This document shows, piece after piece, positions 8,204 through 17,600 of a stretch of 64,000 bases of DNA. The notes beneath the pieces were generated by a model. That model worked only from the letters and a program-made list of their open reading frames with translations. It was not told where the DNA came from and did not search any database. Every line of letters starts with the position of its first letter. Positions within the stretch are counted from its first letter, which is position 1. This DNA is from Clostridia bacterium (GTDB lineage: Bacteria; Bacillota; Clostridia; Oscillospirales; CAG-272), in the NCBI GenBank assembly GCA_017537175.1, contig JAFYLH010000032.1, positions 62,001 to 126,000 on the forward strand, given 5' to 3'. The position numbers and the translations under genes were made by a program.

Positions 8204-8584
8204 ATGGAAGTTTTGAATCTTGTATTCGGTATAATTCTTTTAGTTGCAGCAGTATTCTTGGTAGTTGCAGTACTTATGCAGTCGGGTAAGAGCCACAATC
8301 TCAGCGGTTCTATCGCAGGCGGCGCAGAGACCTTCTTTGGCAAGACCAAGGGCAAGAGCATCGACAAGGTGCTTAGCAAGGTTACTACAATAGTTGCTAT
8401 CGTTTTTGTACTGATCGTTATTGTGGCTTATGTTATTCAGCCCGGCGACCACAACCACGACGGCGAAGGTGAGGCTACCGATCCTGTTGAGACCCAGGAG
8501 ATCGTAGATAACACAGATGCAGAGACCGATCCCGCACCCGTGGTTGATCCTGCAGATGAGACCGACGATCTTCCCGCAGCGTAA
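8204..8584 (+). CDS. secG: Preprotein translocase subunit SecG with acidic tail
   Basis: 126 residues; ATG preceded by GGAGGAATTACA. Two transmembrane helices (about 3-23 and 55-77) flank the conserved LMQSGKSHNLSGSIAGGAET region of SecG, the accessory subunit of the SecYEG channel. SecG is usually 70-80 residues. Here a further ~45 residues rich in Asp, Glu, Thr and Pro follow the second helix. It is followed by rnr, the order common in Firmicutes. Confidence 0.92.
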   Translation: MEVLNLVFGIILLVAAVFLVVAVLMQSGKSHNLSGSIAGGAETFFGKTKGKSIDKVLSKVTTIVAIVFVLIVIVAYVIQPGDHNHDGEGEATDPVETQEIVDNTDAETDPAPVVDPADETDDLPAA

Positions 8585-8600
8585 GCTAAACGATAATTAT

Positions 8601-8633
8601 ACCGCCTTTAGTATATACTAAGGGCGGTTTTTA
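8601..8633 (+). terminator. Terminator after secG
   Basis: ACCGCC(TTT) and (A)GGGCGGT arms around a TAGTATATACTA core, then a T-run. It separates secG from rnr, which starts 30 bases later. Confidence 0.8.
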
Positions 8634-8662
8634 TTTACTGATTTGAATCAAAAGGAAAATTA

Positions 8663-10855
8663 ATGAAGGAACAGATATTAGAATTATTATCCTCCCCCGA
8701 CTACAGACCTACACCCATAGACGGTGTATATTCTCTGCTTTTTGACGGGGAGACGCTTTACAACGAATTTTATGACACGGTAAGCGAGCTTGAAAACGAG
8801 GGCAGGCTTATCGTTACCCAGCGGGGAAAGCTTATGCCCCTTGAGGGAAGCGAATATTTTATCGGTAAATTCCGCTCCTCTCAAAAGGAGTTCGGCTTTG
8901 TTACCCCCGAGGCAGAGGGACACGCGGATTTCTTTGTGCCTCCCGACAGAACACTTGATGCCATCGACGGTGATCGTGTGCTCTGTCATACAATTGAGCA
9001 TGACCGCAAAAAAAGTGATGTTGCCGAGGTAGTAAAAATACTTTCCCACAGCCTTACATCGGTTATCGGTACACTCAAGCGCTTGCCCACCAGGGGCAAA
9101 AAGGGCAGACAGCTCTATACCGTAGAGCCTGACAGTAAAAAGCATTCCTTTACCGTTATTTGCACTCCCGCCGAGGGGATATATCCCAAGGTGGGAAACA
9201 AGGTAGAGGTTAAGATAGTCAAATATCCCAAGAAGGATATAGCCGCCCGCGGTGAGATAGTATATGACTTTGGCGAGGCTCATTCAAGAGAGGCAAACTA
9301 TACAGCCATCCTCCACGAAAACGCTATCCGCACCTTTTTTGACAAGGAGGTGCTGAGGCAGGCTGACCTTGAGGCGCAGGATGTCCCCGATACTGCCGAC
9401 GGCAGACAGGATATCCGTGATAAGGTGATATTTACAATAGACGGTGCGGATGCAAAGGACCTTGATGATGCGGTGTCTGTCGAAAGACAGGGCGACGGAT
9501 ATGTTTTGGGTGTCCATATTGCCGATGTTTCTCACTATGTCCGTCAGGGCTCGGCAATCGACCGCGAGGCCTTTGAGCGGGGTACCAGTGTTTACTTTAC
9601 CGATCAGGTGGTGCCTATGTTGCCAAAGGCATTGTCCAACGGCATATGCTCCCTTAATGCAGGCGCACCCAGAAGAGCGCTGTCCGCCTTTGTCTATATC
9701 GACAAAAACGGTAACATCAACGGCTGTGATGTGGCAAAGACCCTTATAGAATCAAGGGTCAGAGGTGTTTACAGCGAGGTAAACGATATTTTTGAAAAGG
9801 GTGGCGACTCTGAGTTTTATCAAAAGTATTCGGTGCTGGGAGACACCCTGCCGTTAATGTATGAATTGTATAAGATACTGGCAGATAAAAGCGTGCGCCG
9901 CGGTGCGCTTGAGCTTGAGACCACCGAAGCCAAGATATTGGTTGACCAAAACGCCCTCCCCGTAGGCATAGTCAAGCGGGAAAGAGGGGATGCGGAAAAG
10001 CTTATCGAGCAGTTTATGCTGGCGGCAAACGAGGCGGTGGCAAACTGGCTCAACGATATGTCCATGCCCTGTGTATACCGTATCCACGAGGAGCCGCAGG
10101 CAGAAAAGATACAAAAGTTCAGACTCTTTGCCCATAATTTAGGGCTTGATGTCTCTGCCTTGGGGGCAAAGAAGCTTCACCCCTCTATGTTTGCCCAGAT
10201 ACTCAGACAGGCAAAGGAGGAGGATATAGGCGGTATCGTTTCGTATATCCTTCTGCGTTCGCTTTCCAAGGCAAAATACTCCGAGGCTCCCTCTCCCCAT
10301 TTTGGTCTGGGAATCGAAAAATACTGTCATTTTACCAGTCCTATCCGCCGTTATCCCGACCTTGCCACCCACCGTATAATTTCAAATATACTTGTGGGCA
10401 ATATCAGCGACAGCTCTGCCTCCTATATGGCATCCTTTGCCCAAAGGGCGGCGGTAAAGTCCAGCGAAAACGAGCTTAAGGCAATATCCGCCGAGCGGGA
10501 AATAGAGGATCTCTACAAGTGTCTGTGGATGGAGCAGTATATAGGGCAGGAGTTTGAGGCTGTGGTAAGCTCTGTTGCCAACTTTGGTATGTTTGCCGAG
10601 CTGCCCAACACCTGCGAGGGTATGATACCCATAACCGCCCTTGACGGATATTATGTATATGACGAGGCAACATATTCTCTTGTCTGCGGATTGCAGAGCT
10701 ACCGCTTGGGTGACCGTATCAGGGTGCGTATAGAGTCGGTGGATCTCATTGCCCGTAAGATAGAGATGAGACTTGCCGATCAAAAGCCAAGGCTTACAAT
10801 ACCCAAGCCCCGTGGACATTACACCAAAAAAATACAAAGAAAACGAAGAAGATAA
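8663..10855 (+). CDS. rnr: Ribonuclease R
   Basis: 730 residues, a normal length. Order of parts: N-terminal winged-helix/cold-shock region (FVTPEAEGHADFFVPPDRTLDAIDGDRV), RNB catalytic domain with IDGADAKDLDDAVSV (the Asp cluster that binds Mg) and the RRYPDLATHR motif, then an S1 domain near the C terminus (GQEFEAVVSSVANFGMFAEL), and a basic tail (KKIQRKRRR). It is a 3'-5' exoribonuclease that degrades structured RNA. The ATG has AAAAGGAAAATTA upstream. bcp follows 25 bases downstream, possibly in the same transcript. Confidence 0.95.
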   Translation: MKEQILELLSSPDYRPTPIDGVYSLLFDGETLYNEFYDTVSELENEGRLIVTQRGKLMPLEGSEYFIGKFRSSQKEFGFVTPEAEGHADFFVPPDRTLDAIDGDRVLCHTIEHDRKKSDVAEVVKILSHSLTSVIGTLKRLPTRGKKGRQLYTVEPDSKKHSFTVICTPAEGIYPKVGNKVEVKIVKYPKKDIAARGEIVYDFGEAHSREANYTAILHENAIRTFFDKEVLRQADLEAQDVPDTADGRQDIRDKVIFTIDGADAKDLDDAVSVERQGDGYVLGVHIADVSHYVRQGSAIDREAFERGTSVYFTDQVVPMLPKALSNGICSLNAGAPRRALSAFVYIDKNGNINGCDVAKTLIESRVRGVYSEVNDIFEKGGDSEFYQKYSVLGDTLPLMYELYKILADKSVRRGALELETTEAKILVDQNALPVGIVKRERGDAEKLIEQFMLAANEAVANWLNDMSMPCVYRIHEEPQAEKIQKFRLFAHNLGLDVSALGAKKLHPSMFAQILRQAKEEDIGGIVSYILLRSLSKAKYSEAPSPHFGLGIEKYCHFTSPIRRYPDLATHRIISNILVGNISDSSASYMASFAQRAAVKSSENELKAISAEREIEDLYKCLWMEQYIGQEFEAVVSSVANFGMFAELPNTCEGMIPITALDGYYVYDEATYSLVCGLQSYRLGDRIRVRIESVDLIARKIEMRLADQKPRLTIPKPRGHYTKKIQRKRRR

Positions 10856-10880
10856 ATAAAAGAAAGAAAGGAGAAAAACA

Positions 10881-11333
10881 ATGCTTACAGTAGGACAAAA
10901 GGCTCCCGATTTTACACTTAACGACAAGGACGGCAATGCCGTTACTCTGTCAAGCTTTCAGGGCAAGAAGGTAGTACTCTACTTCTATCCCCGCGACAAC
11001 ACTCCCGGCTGCACCAAGCAGGCCTGTGCCTTTGCAGCGGCTTACGATGCCTTTAAGACAAAGAATGTTGAGGTCATCGGCATCAGTAAGGACTCTGTTG
11101 CATCCCACGTTAAGTTTGCGCAGAAGTATGACCTCCCCTTTATCCTTATCTCCGACCCCGACCGTGTTGCAATCGAAGCTTACGGTGTATGGCAGGAAAA
11201 GAAGATGTGCGGTAAGGTTTCAATGGGTGTGGTGCGTACCACCTTTATCATTGACGAAAACGGCAATATCGAAAAGATAATGCCCAAGGTCAAGCCTGAT
11301 ACCAATGCTGCGGAAATATTAGCAGAACTTTAA
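10881..11333 (+). CDS. bcp: Thioredoxin-dependent thiol peroxidase (peroxiredoxin Q/BCP)
   Basis: 150 residues; RBS AAAGGAG eight bases before ATG. The AhpC/TSA fold motif YPRDNTPGCTKQACAF shows the peroxidatic Cys44 and the resolving Cys49, the five-residue spacing of the BCP subfamily. It reduces hydroperoxides using thioredoxin in the cytoplasm. It ends at a strong terminator shared with the convergent phosphatase gene. Confidence 0.93.
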   Translation: MLTVGQKAPDFTLNDKDGNAVTLSSFQGKKVVLYFYPRDNTPGCTKQACAFAAAYDAFKTKNVEVIGISKDSVASHVKFAQKYDLPFILISDPDRVAIEAYGVWQEKKMCGKVSMGVVRTTFIIDENGNIEKIMPKVKPDTNAAEILAEL

Positions 11334-11361
11334 AAAGTGTGTCCTTTGGACACACTTTTTG
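11332..11361. terminator. Bidirectional terminator between bcp and phosphatase
   Basis: AAAAAGTGTGTCC-TTT-GGACACACTTTTT is a near-perfect hairpin with A and T flanks, placed between two convergent stop codons. Confidence 0.9.
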
Positions 11362-12036
11362 TTATATATAAAACTCTTTCATATCATCAAGCCTCAGCAT
11401 CGCCGTGCCGTAGCCGGCAGAGGCTCCGATATCAATATCTATCCAGGTGGGGCGGTGAAGTATCCTGCCCTTAAATTCCTTTCCGTAAAATATAGTGGGT
11501 GTATGACCGAAAACGGTGGTTATATCCTCATAATACTCATCGTCATACTCGGGCCAGGCCCACAAAAGCTCCTCGGCGGTATAGTCCGAGATCCTTTTGC
11601 TTTTGTCAAACTCGTCAAGTCCGCCGTGACAAAGGATAAAATCCTGTCCGTTTACCTTTAATGTCTTGTAGAGGGGGGCTTTGCCGAGATAATCGAATAT
11701 GTCATTGACTGTTTTTTGGTCAAGCTTTTTTAAGGCTTCAAGAGTGACCTCACCGCCGCTTTCGATATATGTATCACAGGCAGATATGTCCGGCTCTTTT
11801 TCGCTGAACAAAAAATCGCACTTTAACAGCATTTCTTCATGATTTCCCAATATAAGCTCCGCATTGGGCTTTGTCATAAGCCAGCGCAGTACCTCAATAC
11901 CGCCGTCTCCCCGACGGTCTATAACATCCCCTAAAATATAGAGAAAATCGCTGTCACAAAACTCTGCCTTGGCTAAAAGCCTTTTAAGATCATCAAGACT
12001 CAATCCGTGCAGATCCGACATAACATATACAGACAT
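11362..12036 (-). CDS. PPP-family metallophosphoesterase
   Basis: 224 residues. All signature motifs of the calcineurin-like PPP fold are present: SDLHG near the N terminus, GDVIDRRGDG, GNHE, LCHGG and FGHTPT. Length and motif spacing match small bacterial serine/threonine phosphatases and symmetrical Ap4A hydrolases (PrpE/ApaH-like); the substrate is not decidable. GAGGTGAT lies upstream of the ATG. It is transcribed away from the cysteine desulfidase gene. Confidence 0.85.
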   Translation of the reverse strand: MSVYVMSDLHGLSLDDLKRLLAKAEFCDSDFLYILGDVIDRRGDGGIEVLRWLMTKPNAELILGNHEEMLLKCDFLFSEKEPDISACDTYIESGGEVTLEALKKLDQKTVNDIFDYLGKAPLYKTLKVNGQDFILCHGGLDEFDKSKRISDYTAEELLWAWPEYDDEYYEDITTVFGHTPTIFYGKEFKGRILHRPTWIDIDIGASAGYGTAMLRLDDMKEFYI

Positions 12037-12087
12037 AGCATCACCTCATATATATTATATCATATTTCGGGTCAAATTACAATTATA

Positions 12088-12116
12088 TTGATTTTATGGC
12101 ATAAATATGCTACAAT
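12088..12116 (+). promoter_or_regulatory. Promoter of the cysteine desulfidase gene
   Basis: TTGATT (12088-12093) and TACAAT (12111-12116) with 17-base spacing, 29 bases before the ATG. Confidence 0.65.
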
Positions 12117-12145
12117 GATATATATTACAATTATAAGGTGAAGAG

Positions 12146-13411
12146 ATGGACAAGCAGACTAAGGAAACCTATATCAGAATATTGGAGTCGGAGCTTATAC
12201 CCGCTATGGGCTGTACCGAGCCTATTGCAATAGCTCTTACCGCCGCCAAGGCCAAGGCTTGTATAGACGAGCCTGTGACCGAGGTCATAGTGGAGGTCAG
12301 CGGCAATATCATAAAGAATGTAAAGAGCGTTATGGTGCCAAACACCGGCGGACTTCGCGGTATCCCTGCGGCGACTGCGGCAGGAATAGTTGCGGGAGAT
12401 CCCTCAAAGGAGCTTGAGCTTTTGCAGGGTATAACCGAAGAGGACAAGGCGGATATTGCCAAATTTATAGAAGCAACTCCCATTACCGTAAAGGAGGCGG
12501 CAACAGACCGCGTGCTTTATATCGGCATTACCGTAAAAAGCGCAAGCCATACTGCCTATGCCTGTACGGCACAGCATCACACCGGTCTTTGTCTTATTGA
12601 GCTTGACGGTGTGAAGATATACGAAAAACAAATCGAAGAAACCGTAGGTGACATAGATCACTCGGTGCTTACCGTAAAGGATATAATAGAATTTTCCGAG
12701 ACGGTTGAGCTTGACTTGGTCAAGCCTGTGCTTGACAGACAGATAGAATACAACACGGCTATTGCCAAGGAGGGTCTTAAGGGCAAGTACGGTGCCGCGA
12801 TCGGCAGGACTCTGCTTATGTCCTACGGCAACACGGTTCATAATCGCGCCAAGGCCTGGGCGGCGGCGGGCTCGGATGCCCGTATGAACGGCTGTGAGAT
12901 GCCTGTTGTCATAAACTCGGGAAGCGGAAATCAGGGTATGACCGCATCTCTGCCTGTTATCGTATATGCAAGAGAGCTTTGCGTTTCCGACGAGGAGCTT
13001 TACAGAGCCCTGCTTGTTTCTAACCTTACCACCATACATTTAAAGACAGGCATCGGCTGTCTGTCCGCTTACTGTGGTGCTATATCCGCAGGTTGCGGTG
13101 CAGGTGCGGGAGTTATGTACCTCTACGGAGGCAGATATAACGAGATATCCCACACTATAGTCAATGCCCTTGCCATAAACTCGGGTGTTGTATGCGACGG
13201 AGCCAAGGCAAGCTGTGCGGCAAAGATAGCCTCTGCCGTGGAGGCGGGACTTTTAGGTATGCAGATGTATATGCACGGCAAGGAGTTCTACAGCGGCGAC
13301 GGTATCGTTGCAGGCGGTGTTGAGGCTACCATACAGAATGTAGGCCAGCTGGCTCAGAGCGGTATGGCGGAGACAGATAAAGAGATTATAAAAATAATGC
13401 TGCAGGAATAA
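12146..13411 (+). CDS. cyuA: L-cysteine desulfidase / UPF0597 family (CyuA-like)
   Basis: 421 residues; AAGGTGAAGAG precedes the ATG. The N-terminal MGCTEPIAIAL motif, NTGGLRGIPAATAAG and the C-terminal Cys-rich GIGCLSAYCGAISAGCGAG are signatures of the UPF0597/cysteine desulfidase family; the conserved cysteines bind an oxygen-sensitive [4Fe-4S] cluster. The enzyme converts cysteine to pyruvate, ammonia and sulfide. Some family members act as serine dehydratase-like proteins, so the substrate is inferred. A repeat element starts about ten bases after its stop. Confidence 0.85.
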   Translation: MDKQTKETYIRILESELIPAMGCTEPIAIALTAAKAKACIDEPVTEVIVEVSGNIIKNVKSVMVPNTGGLRGIPAATAAGIVAGDPSKELELLQGITEEDKADIAKFIEATPITVKEAATDRVLYIGITVKSASHTAYACTAQHHTGLCLIELDGVKIYEKQIEETVGDIDHSVLTVKDIIEFSETVELDLVKPVLDRQIEYNTAIAKEGLKGKYGAAIGRTLLMSYGNTVHNRAKAWAAAGSDARMNGCEMPVVINSGSGNQGMTASLPVIVYARELCVSDEELYRALLVSNLTTIHLKTGIGCLSAYCGAISAGCGAGAGVMYLYGGRYNEISHTIVNALAINSGVVCDGAKASCAAKIASAVEAGLLGMQMYMHGKEFYSGDGIVAGGVEATIQNVGQLAQSGMAETDKEIIKIMLQE

Positions 13412-13423
13412 ACAGGGACCGGT

Positions 13424-13487
13424 CCCTGTACCCCTTAATCGGGTGAGATTTTGCTGAATTTTTTCATTATCACACGAGGGTGAGGAG
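13424..13487 (+). repeat. TAATCGGGTGA element, copy 1
   Basis: Begins 12 bases after the cyuA stop with the palindrome CAGGGACCGGTCCCTG, continues with TTAATCGGGTGAG and ends with ATCACACGAGGGTGAGGAG. Its last bases (GAGGAG) serve as the ribosome binding site of the FGGY kinase. Confidence 0.75.
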
Positions 13488-13493
13488 ATGTAT

Positions 13494-15017
13494 ATGAAAA
13501 CCTATCTTGGAGTAGAGCTTGGCTCTACAAGAATAAAAGCAATTGCAATAGATCAAAAATACAACCCTGTATCTCAGGGTGATTACACTTGGGCTTCAAG
13601 CTATGAAAACGGCATATGGACATACGACCTTTGTGAGGCCTGGAGCGGTCTTAAAAAAGCTATAGGTCAAATAGAAAACCGCGAGGACATCCTATGTGCA
13701 GGTATATCGGGTATGATGCACGGCTACCTTGCCTTTGACAATGACTGGAATCTGCTCACCCCCTTCCGTACCTGGCAGAACACCATAACAGCGCAGGCGG
13801 CGGCGGAGCTGACCGAACTGTTCGGCTTTAACATTCCTCAGCGCTGGAGCATTGCCCACCTTTGGCAGGCTATCCTTAACGGTGAGGAGCATTTGCCTCG
13901 ACTTGCCCATATAACCACCCTTTCGGGCTATATCCACTATATGCTCACAGGTGTAAACGCAGTAGGCATCTGCGAGGCTTCGGGTATATTCCCCATAGAC
14001 TCGGACAAGCTTTGCTATAATGAAGAAATGGTGGCAAAGTTCAACGAGTTATTAAAGAGTAAGGGTATATACAAGGATATCCTTGAGCTTATGCCCTCGG
14101 TTTTGTGTGCAGGTGAGGATGCAGGCTCTCTTACCAAAGAGGGCGCGGCTCTTATAGACGATCTGCTCCCTGTGGGAACACCCTTTGCGCCCCCCGAGGG
14201 TGACGGCGGCACGGGTATGACCGCCACAAACTCGGTGGCTGTGGGAACGGGTAATGTTTCTGCAGGAACCTCCATATTCTCTATGGTGGTTCTTGATAAA
14301 TATCTCGAAAATGTATACGAAGAAATAGATCTTATCACCACTCCCGCAGGCAAGCCTGTGGCTATGGTTCATTGTAACAACTGTACCACCGACACAAACC
14401 ATTGGGCGTTCCTCTTAGAAGAAGCGGCAGCGCTCTTTGGTGCAACACCCTCCAAGGGAGAGCTCTTTACCAAGCTTTACGAAAAATCCTTTGAAGCTGA
14501 CGCCGACTGCGGCGGAATTATGGTCTGCAACTACCTTGCAGGCGAGGGAGTTACCCATATGGACAAGGGCAGACCTATGGTCCTGCGCACTCCCGAGGCA
14601 AAATTTACCCTTGCAAACTTCTTCCGCGCTTCTCTTTATTCCACCATGGCTACATTAAAGTTAGGTATGGAGATATTGGAAAAAGAAAATGTTGAAATAA
14701 AGTCTATGACAGGCCACGGCGGACTTTTTAAAACTCCCGTGGTGGGTCAGAGATATATGGCGGCGGCAATAGGTGCGCCTGTCACTTGCACCGAGACCTC
14801 GGGTGAGGGCGGTGCCTACGGCATAGCACTTCTTGCGGCATACCGCTATGAGGGTAAGGATATGAGCCTTGGTGACTATCTTACAAATAAGGTATTTGCC
14901 GATGCCAAGAGTTCTACTCTTGCTCCCGATGAGACGGATATTAAGGGATTTAATTCCTATATGGACAATTACAAAAGGCTGCTCAGAGTTGAAGAAAAGG
15001 CAATAGAGGTAATATAA
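13494..15017 (+). CDS. FGGY-family carbohydrate kinase (ribulokinase/xylulokinase type)
   Basis: 507 residues. Start placed at the second ATG (13494), six bases after GAGGAG; the ATG at 13488 directly abuts that site. The N-terminal ATPase lobe has [15 protein letters not shown] and the substrate-side [12 protein letters not shown]; the C-terminal lobe has [12 protein letters not shown] and the [15 protein letters not shown] adenosine-binding motif. FGGY kinases phosphorylate pentoses and related sugars. Its stop overlaps the start of the araD homologue, so L-ribulose (or L-xylulose) is the likely substrate. No isomerase or transporter is adjacent. Confidence 0.82.
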   Translation: MKTYLGVELGSTRIKAIAIDQKYNPVSQGDYTWASSYENGIWTYDLCEAWSGLKKAIGQIENREDILCAGISGMMHGYLAFDNDWNLLTPFRTWQNTITAQAAAELTELFGFNIPQRWSIAHLWQAILNGEEHLPRLAHITTLSGYIHYMLTGVNAVGICEASGIFPIDSDKLCYNEEMVAKFNELLKSKGIYKDILELMPSVLCAGEDAGSLTKEGAALIDDLLPVGTPFAPPEGDGGTGMTATNSVAVGTGNVSAGTSIFSMVVLDKYLENVYEEIDLITTPAGKPVAMVHCNNCTTDTNHWAFLLEEAAALFGATPSKGELFTKLYEKSFEADADCGGIMVCNYLAGEGVTHMDKGRPMVLRTPEAKFTLANFFRASLYSTMATLKLGMEILEKENVEIKSMTGHGGLFKTPVVGQRYMAAAIGAPVTCTETSGEGGAYGIALLAAYRYEGKDMSLGDYLTNKVFADAKSSTLAPDETDIKGFNSYMDNYKRLLRVEEKAIEVI

Positions 15018-15721
15018 TGTTAGAGAACTTAAAGCAAAGGGTCTTTGAAGCCAATATGGCTCTGCCTAAATACGGTCTTGTGACCTTTACCTGGGGTAAT
15101 GCTTCGGCAATAGACCGCCAAAGCGGACTTGTTGTGATAAAGCCCAGCGGTGTGGAATACGACAGCATGACTGCAGATGATATGGTGGTTGTTGATCTTG
15201 AGGGAAATGTAGTCGAGGGCGACTACAAGCCCTCCTCGGATACCCCCACACATCTTGTTTTGTACAAGGCATTTAAAAATATCGGGGGAATAGTTCACAC
15301 CCATTCCCGCAATGCTACCTCCTGGGCGCAGGCAGGCAGAGATATCCCCGCCTACGGCACCACCCACGGTGATTATTTCTACGGTGCTATCCCCTGTACC
15401 CGCAAAATGACCCCTGAAGAAATTGCAGGAGAATATGAAGCCGAAACAGGTAATGTAATAGTCGAAAGCTTTAACGGCTTATCTGCCGATGATATTCCTG
15501 CAGTTCTTGTAAACAGCCACGGTCCCTTTACCTGGGGCAAGGATGCAAATGATGCGGTACATAACGCGGTAGTCCTTGAGGAGCTTGCTCTTATGGCAAT
15601 GCAGACCGAGGCGCTTAACCCCGATGTTAAGGTTATGCAACAGGAATTACTTGATAAGCACTACCTCCGCAAGCACGGAGCAAACGCCTACTACGGGCAG
15701 GCACCTGCGGTGCGGCTATAA
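15017..15721 (+). CDS. araD: L-ribulose-5-phosphate 4-epimerase
   Basis: 234 residues, the usual class II aldolase size. Motifs include [10 protein letters not shown] and KPSGVEYD (phosphate binding) and the metal-binding [14 protein letters not shown] plus [12 protein letters not shown] histidines. It converts L-ribulose 5-phosphate to D-xylulose 5-phosphate, feeding the pentose phosphate pathway. The ATG overlaps the kinase stop codon by one base (TAATG), indicating translational coupling. The stop TAA lies inside the first bases of the downstream repeat element. Confidence 0.9.
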   Translation: MLENLKQRVFEANMALPKYGLVTFTWGNASAIDRQSGLVVIKPSGVEYDSMTADDMVVVDLEGNVVEGDYKPSSDTPTHLVLYKAFKNIGGIVHTHSRNATSWAQAGRDIPAYGTTHGDYFYGAIPCTRKMTPEEIAGEYEAETGNVIVESFNGLSADDIPAVLVNSHGPFTWGKDANDAVHNAVVLEELALMAMQTEALNPDVKVMQQELLDKHYLRKHGANAYYGQAPAVRL

Positions 15722-15985
15722 TCGGGTGAAGCATAGTTAAAGTTGTATATGCTCACACGATGGTGGAGTTTGCGATAGTCAAAAGGCAGATGACCCTGCA
15801 CCGTATAATCGGGTGAGGTGCAGTTATAATCGTATATCATCACACGAGGGTGAGGCTTGTATTAGTCAAGATTAGTCCCTGCACCCATTAATCGGGTGAG
15901 GTGCAGCTATAACCGCATATCATCATACGAGGGTAGGGCTTGTGCCGGACTAAAAAAGTCTTGTACCTATAATCGGGAAAAGGAG
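15703..15985 (+). repeat. Tandem TAATCGGGTGA elements between araD and the radical SAM gene
   Basis: ATCGGG cores occur at 15721, 15808, 15891 and 15972, a period of 81-87 bases. Each of the first three units also carries a CACACGAGGGTGAG-like block about 35 bases later (15753, 15841, 15924). CTGCACC and GGTGCAG arms can pair around the TAATCGGGTGA core. The first unit starts inside the araD 3' end (GCACCTGCGGTGC palindrome) and the last, partial unit runs into the AGGAG of the next gene. Confidence 0.75.
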
Positions 15986-15994
15986 TAAAGTTCT

Positions 15995-17029
15995 GTGTTT
16001 TGCTTTGAAAAAAACCGTATCCTATTGCAGTTTCATCTGACAGGGCGGTGTAATCTCCGTTGTAAGCATTGCTACCGCACCGAGGGGGACACCGAGCCTC
16101 TTACAACAGAGGATATAAAAAATGTAATAGATCAGTTTCTTGATCTCAAAAAGGCCTACAATGCCCGTCACTCTATCAAAAAGAAGGCGCATATTAACAT
16201 AACAGGGGGTGAACCCTTCTTCCGCTCGGATATCAAGGAGATCCTTTCCTATATTGGCAGTAAGAGTGACGAGCTTTCCTACGGTGTTCTTTCCAACGGC
16301 TCATTTATTGACGAGGATATGATGAAGCTGCTTAAGGCTACATATGTTTCCTTTGTTCAACTGAGTATTGACGGAGACCGTGTCACCCACGATGAGCTGC
16401 GTGCAAAGGGAGATTATGACAGGGTCTTTGATATGGCAGAAAGACTTGAAAAAAACGGCATCAGAACCTACATAAGCTTTACTGCCAACAAAAAGAATTA
16501 TAAGCATCTTCCCAAGGTGGCAAGAGAATGCCGCAAAAGAGGTATTACCAAGCTCTGGTCAGACCGTCTTGTTCCCATAGGTAACGGAGAGGAGCTTAGG
16601 GAGCTGATTATCGATAAGGATGAGCTTGAAAGCTATATAAAGGTAATGAAAAAAGCCAAGGGAAATATCCTTGTCCGCAAGCTGTATAAGACCGAGGTAA
16701 CAATGAACCGCGCATTGCAGTTTATAAACTCTGACGGATGTCTCTATCATTGCAGCGCGGGGCAGTCCCTTATAACGGTAGATGAGTTCGGCAGGATAAT
16801 GCCCTGCCGCCGTATGCCCATAATCTGCGGGAATGTGTTTGATTCCACTCTTGAAGAGGTATACTATAATGATCCTGTTTTCAAGGAGCTCAGACGAACA
16901 GACATCCCCCGCGAGTGCCGTGGCTGTGAATATGCCATACTCTGCCGCGGCGGTGCCAGATGTCAGAGCTACGCCCTGACAGGGGATTACAAAAATGCAG
17001 ACCCCGGTTGTCCTTTTGCGTTTGGATAA
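15995..17029 (+). CDS. Radical SAM/SPASM domain protein
   Basis: 344 residues with a GTG start nine bases after AGGAG. The radical SAM cluster motif CNLRCKHC (Cys19, 23, 26) is followed by NITGGEPF and a TIM-barrel core. The C-terminal third is a Cys-rich SPASM domain (CSAGQSLITVDEFGRIMPC, then CRGCEYAILCRGGARCQS and a final CPF) that would bind auxiliary Fe-S clusters. SPASM enzymes modify peptides or heme precursors. No short precursor-peptide gene is visible upstream, where only repeat elements lie, so the substrate is unknown. Confidence 0.88.
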   Translation: MFCFEKNRILLQFHLTGRCNLRCKHCYRTEGDTEPLTTEDIKNVIDQFLDLKKAYNARHSIKKKAHINITGGEPFFRSDIKEILSYIGSKSDELSYGVLSNGSFIDEDMMKLLKATYVSFVQLSIDGDRVTHDELRAKGDYDRVFDMAERLEKNGIRTYISFTANKKNYKHLPKVARECRKRGITKLWSDRLVPIGNGEELRELIIDKDELESYIKVMKKAKGNILVRKLYKTEVTMNRALQFINSDGCLYHCSAGQSLITVDEFGRIMPCRRMPIICGNVFDSTLEEVYYNDPVFKELRRTDIPRECRGCEYAILCRGGARCQSYALTGDYKNADPGCPFAFG

Positions 17030-17033
17030 AAAT

Positions 17034-17061
17034 AACGGCTGTTTTAAACAGCCGTTTTGTT
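17034..17061. terminator. Bidirectional terminator between convergent genes
   Basis: AACGGCTG-TTTTAAA-CAGCCGTT followed by TTGTT, between the radical SAM stop (17029) and the convergent stop at 17065. Confidence 0.85.
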
Positions 17062-17064
17062 ATG

Positions 17065-17556
17065 TTATTTAGGATTAGCGCAGCTCCAGCAGCTTTCGTT
17101 TGTTGACAGATTTTTTGAGCCGCACCTTCCGCAGACCCATATTTTATCTTCATAGGAATTGACCTTGGGTTTTGCGGCAGCTTTCTTTACCTCTTCCGGT
17201 TTTTTAAAGTATTCATTCTTTTGCGAAGTGACGGTCTTGTCAGGGGCAGGGGTGCTTTGAGGAGCGGTATTTTTCATCAATACCCGGTTTTGATCGCATA
17301 TATCCTCTGTGTTCTCAATGAGTCTGCCAAAGCCGTATATGGGTAATGCAGACAGCCATGCCGCAACACATCCGATTATTACTGTTACGGGAGCAAGTAA
17401 TATATAGTACCACAGCTCTTCAAAATTGATGAGCGCAACAAAAAACATTGCAATTCCGCCAAGGAAGCTTGCTATGATATCAAGGCACATAATTCCCTTT
17501 GCGACATTCTGAATCTTTCTGCCTACATTATCAAAAAGCATACTTTCCCAATCCAT
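17065..17556 (-). CDS. Two-helix membrane protein with C-terminal zinc ribbon
   Basis: 163 residues. Residues ~20-45 and 48-75 are hydrophobic and likely two transmembrane helices (IIASFLGGIAMFFVALI, YYILLAPVTVIIGCVAAWL). A polar Lys/Pro-rich linker follows, and the last 30 residues hold CGRCGSKNLSTNESCWSCANPK-type CxxC...CxxC zinc-ribbon. The family is unknown to me. The adjacent 17601-18071 frame is a degraded paralogue of the N-terminal part. It is the first cargo of the spoVT-linked array. Confidence 0.75.
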   Translation of the reverse strand: MDWESMLFDNVGRKIQNVAKGIMCLDIIASFLGGIAMFFVALINFEELWYYILLAPVTVIIGCVAAWLSALPIYGFGRLIENTEDICDQNRVLMKNTAPQSTPAPDKTVTSQKNEYFKKPEEVKKAAAKPKVNSYEDKIWVCGRCGSKNLSTNESCWSCANPK

Positions 17557-17600
17557 ATTATTGATCCTCTTTTCTTTTTATATTTCTAAAGCCACTCTGT

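Noticed and set aside
15721..15990. Precursor peptide gene for the radical SAM/SPASM enzyme
   Set aside because: No short frame with a ribosome binding site is seen; the stretch is fully taken by tandem repeat units.
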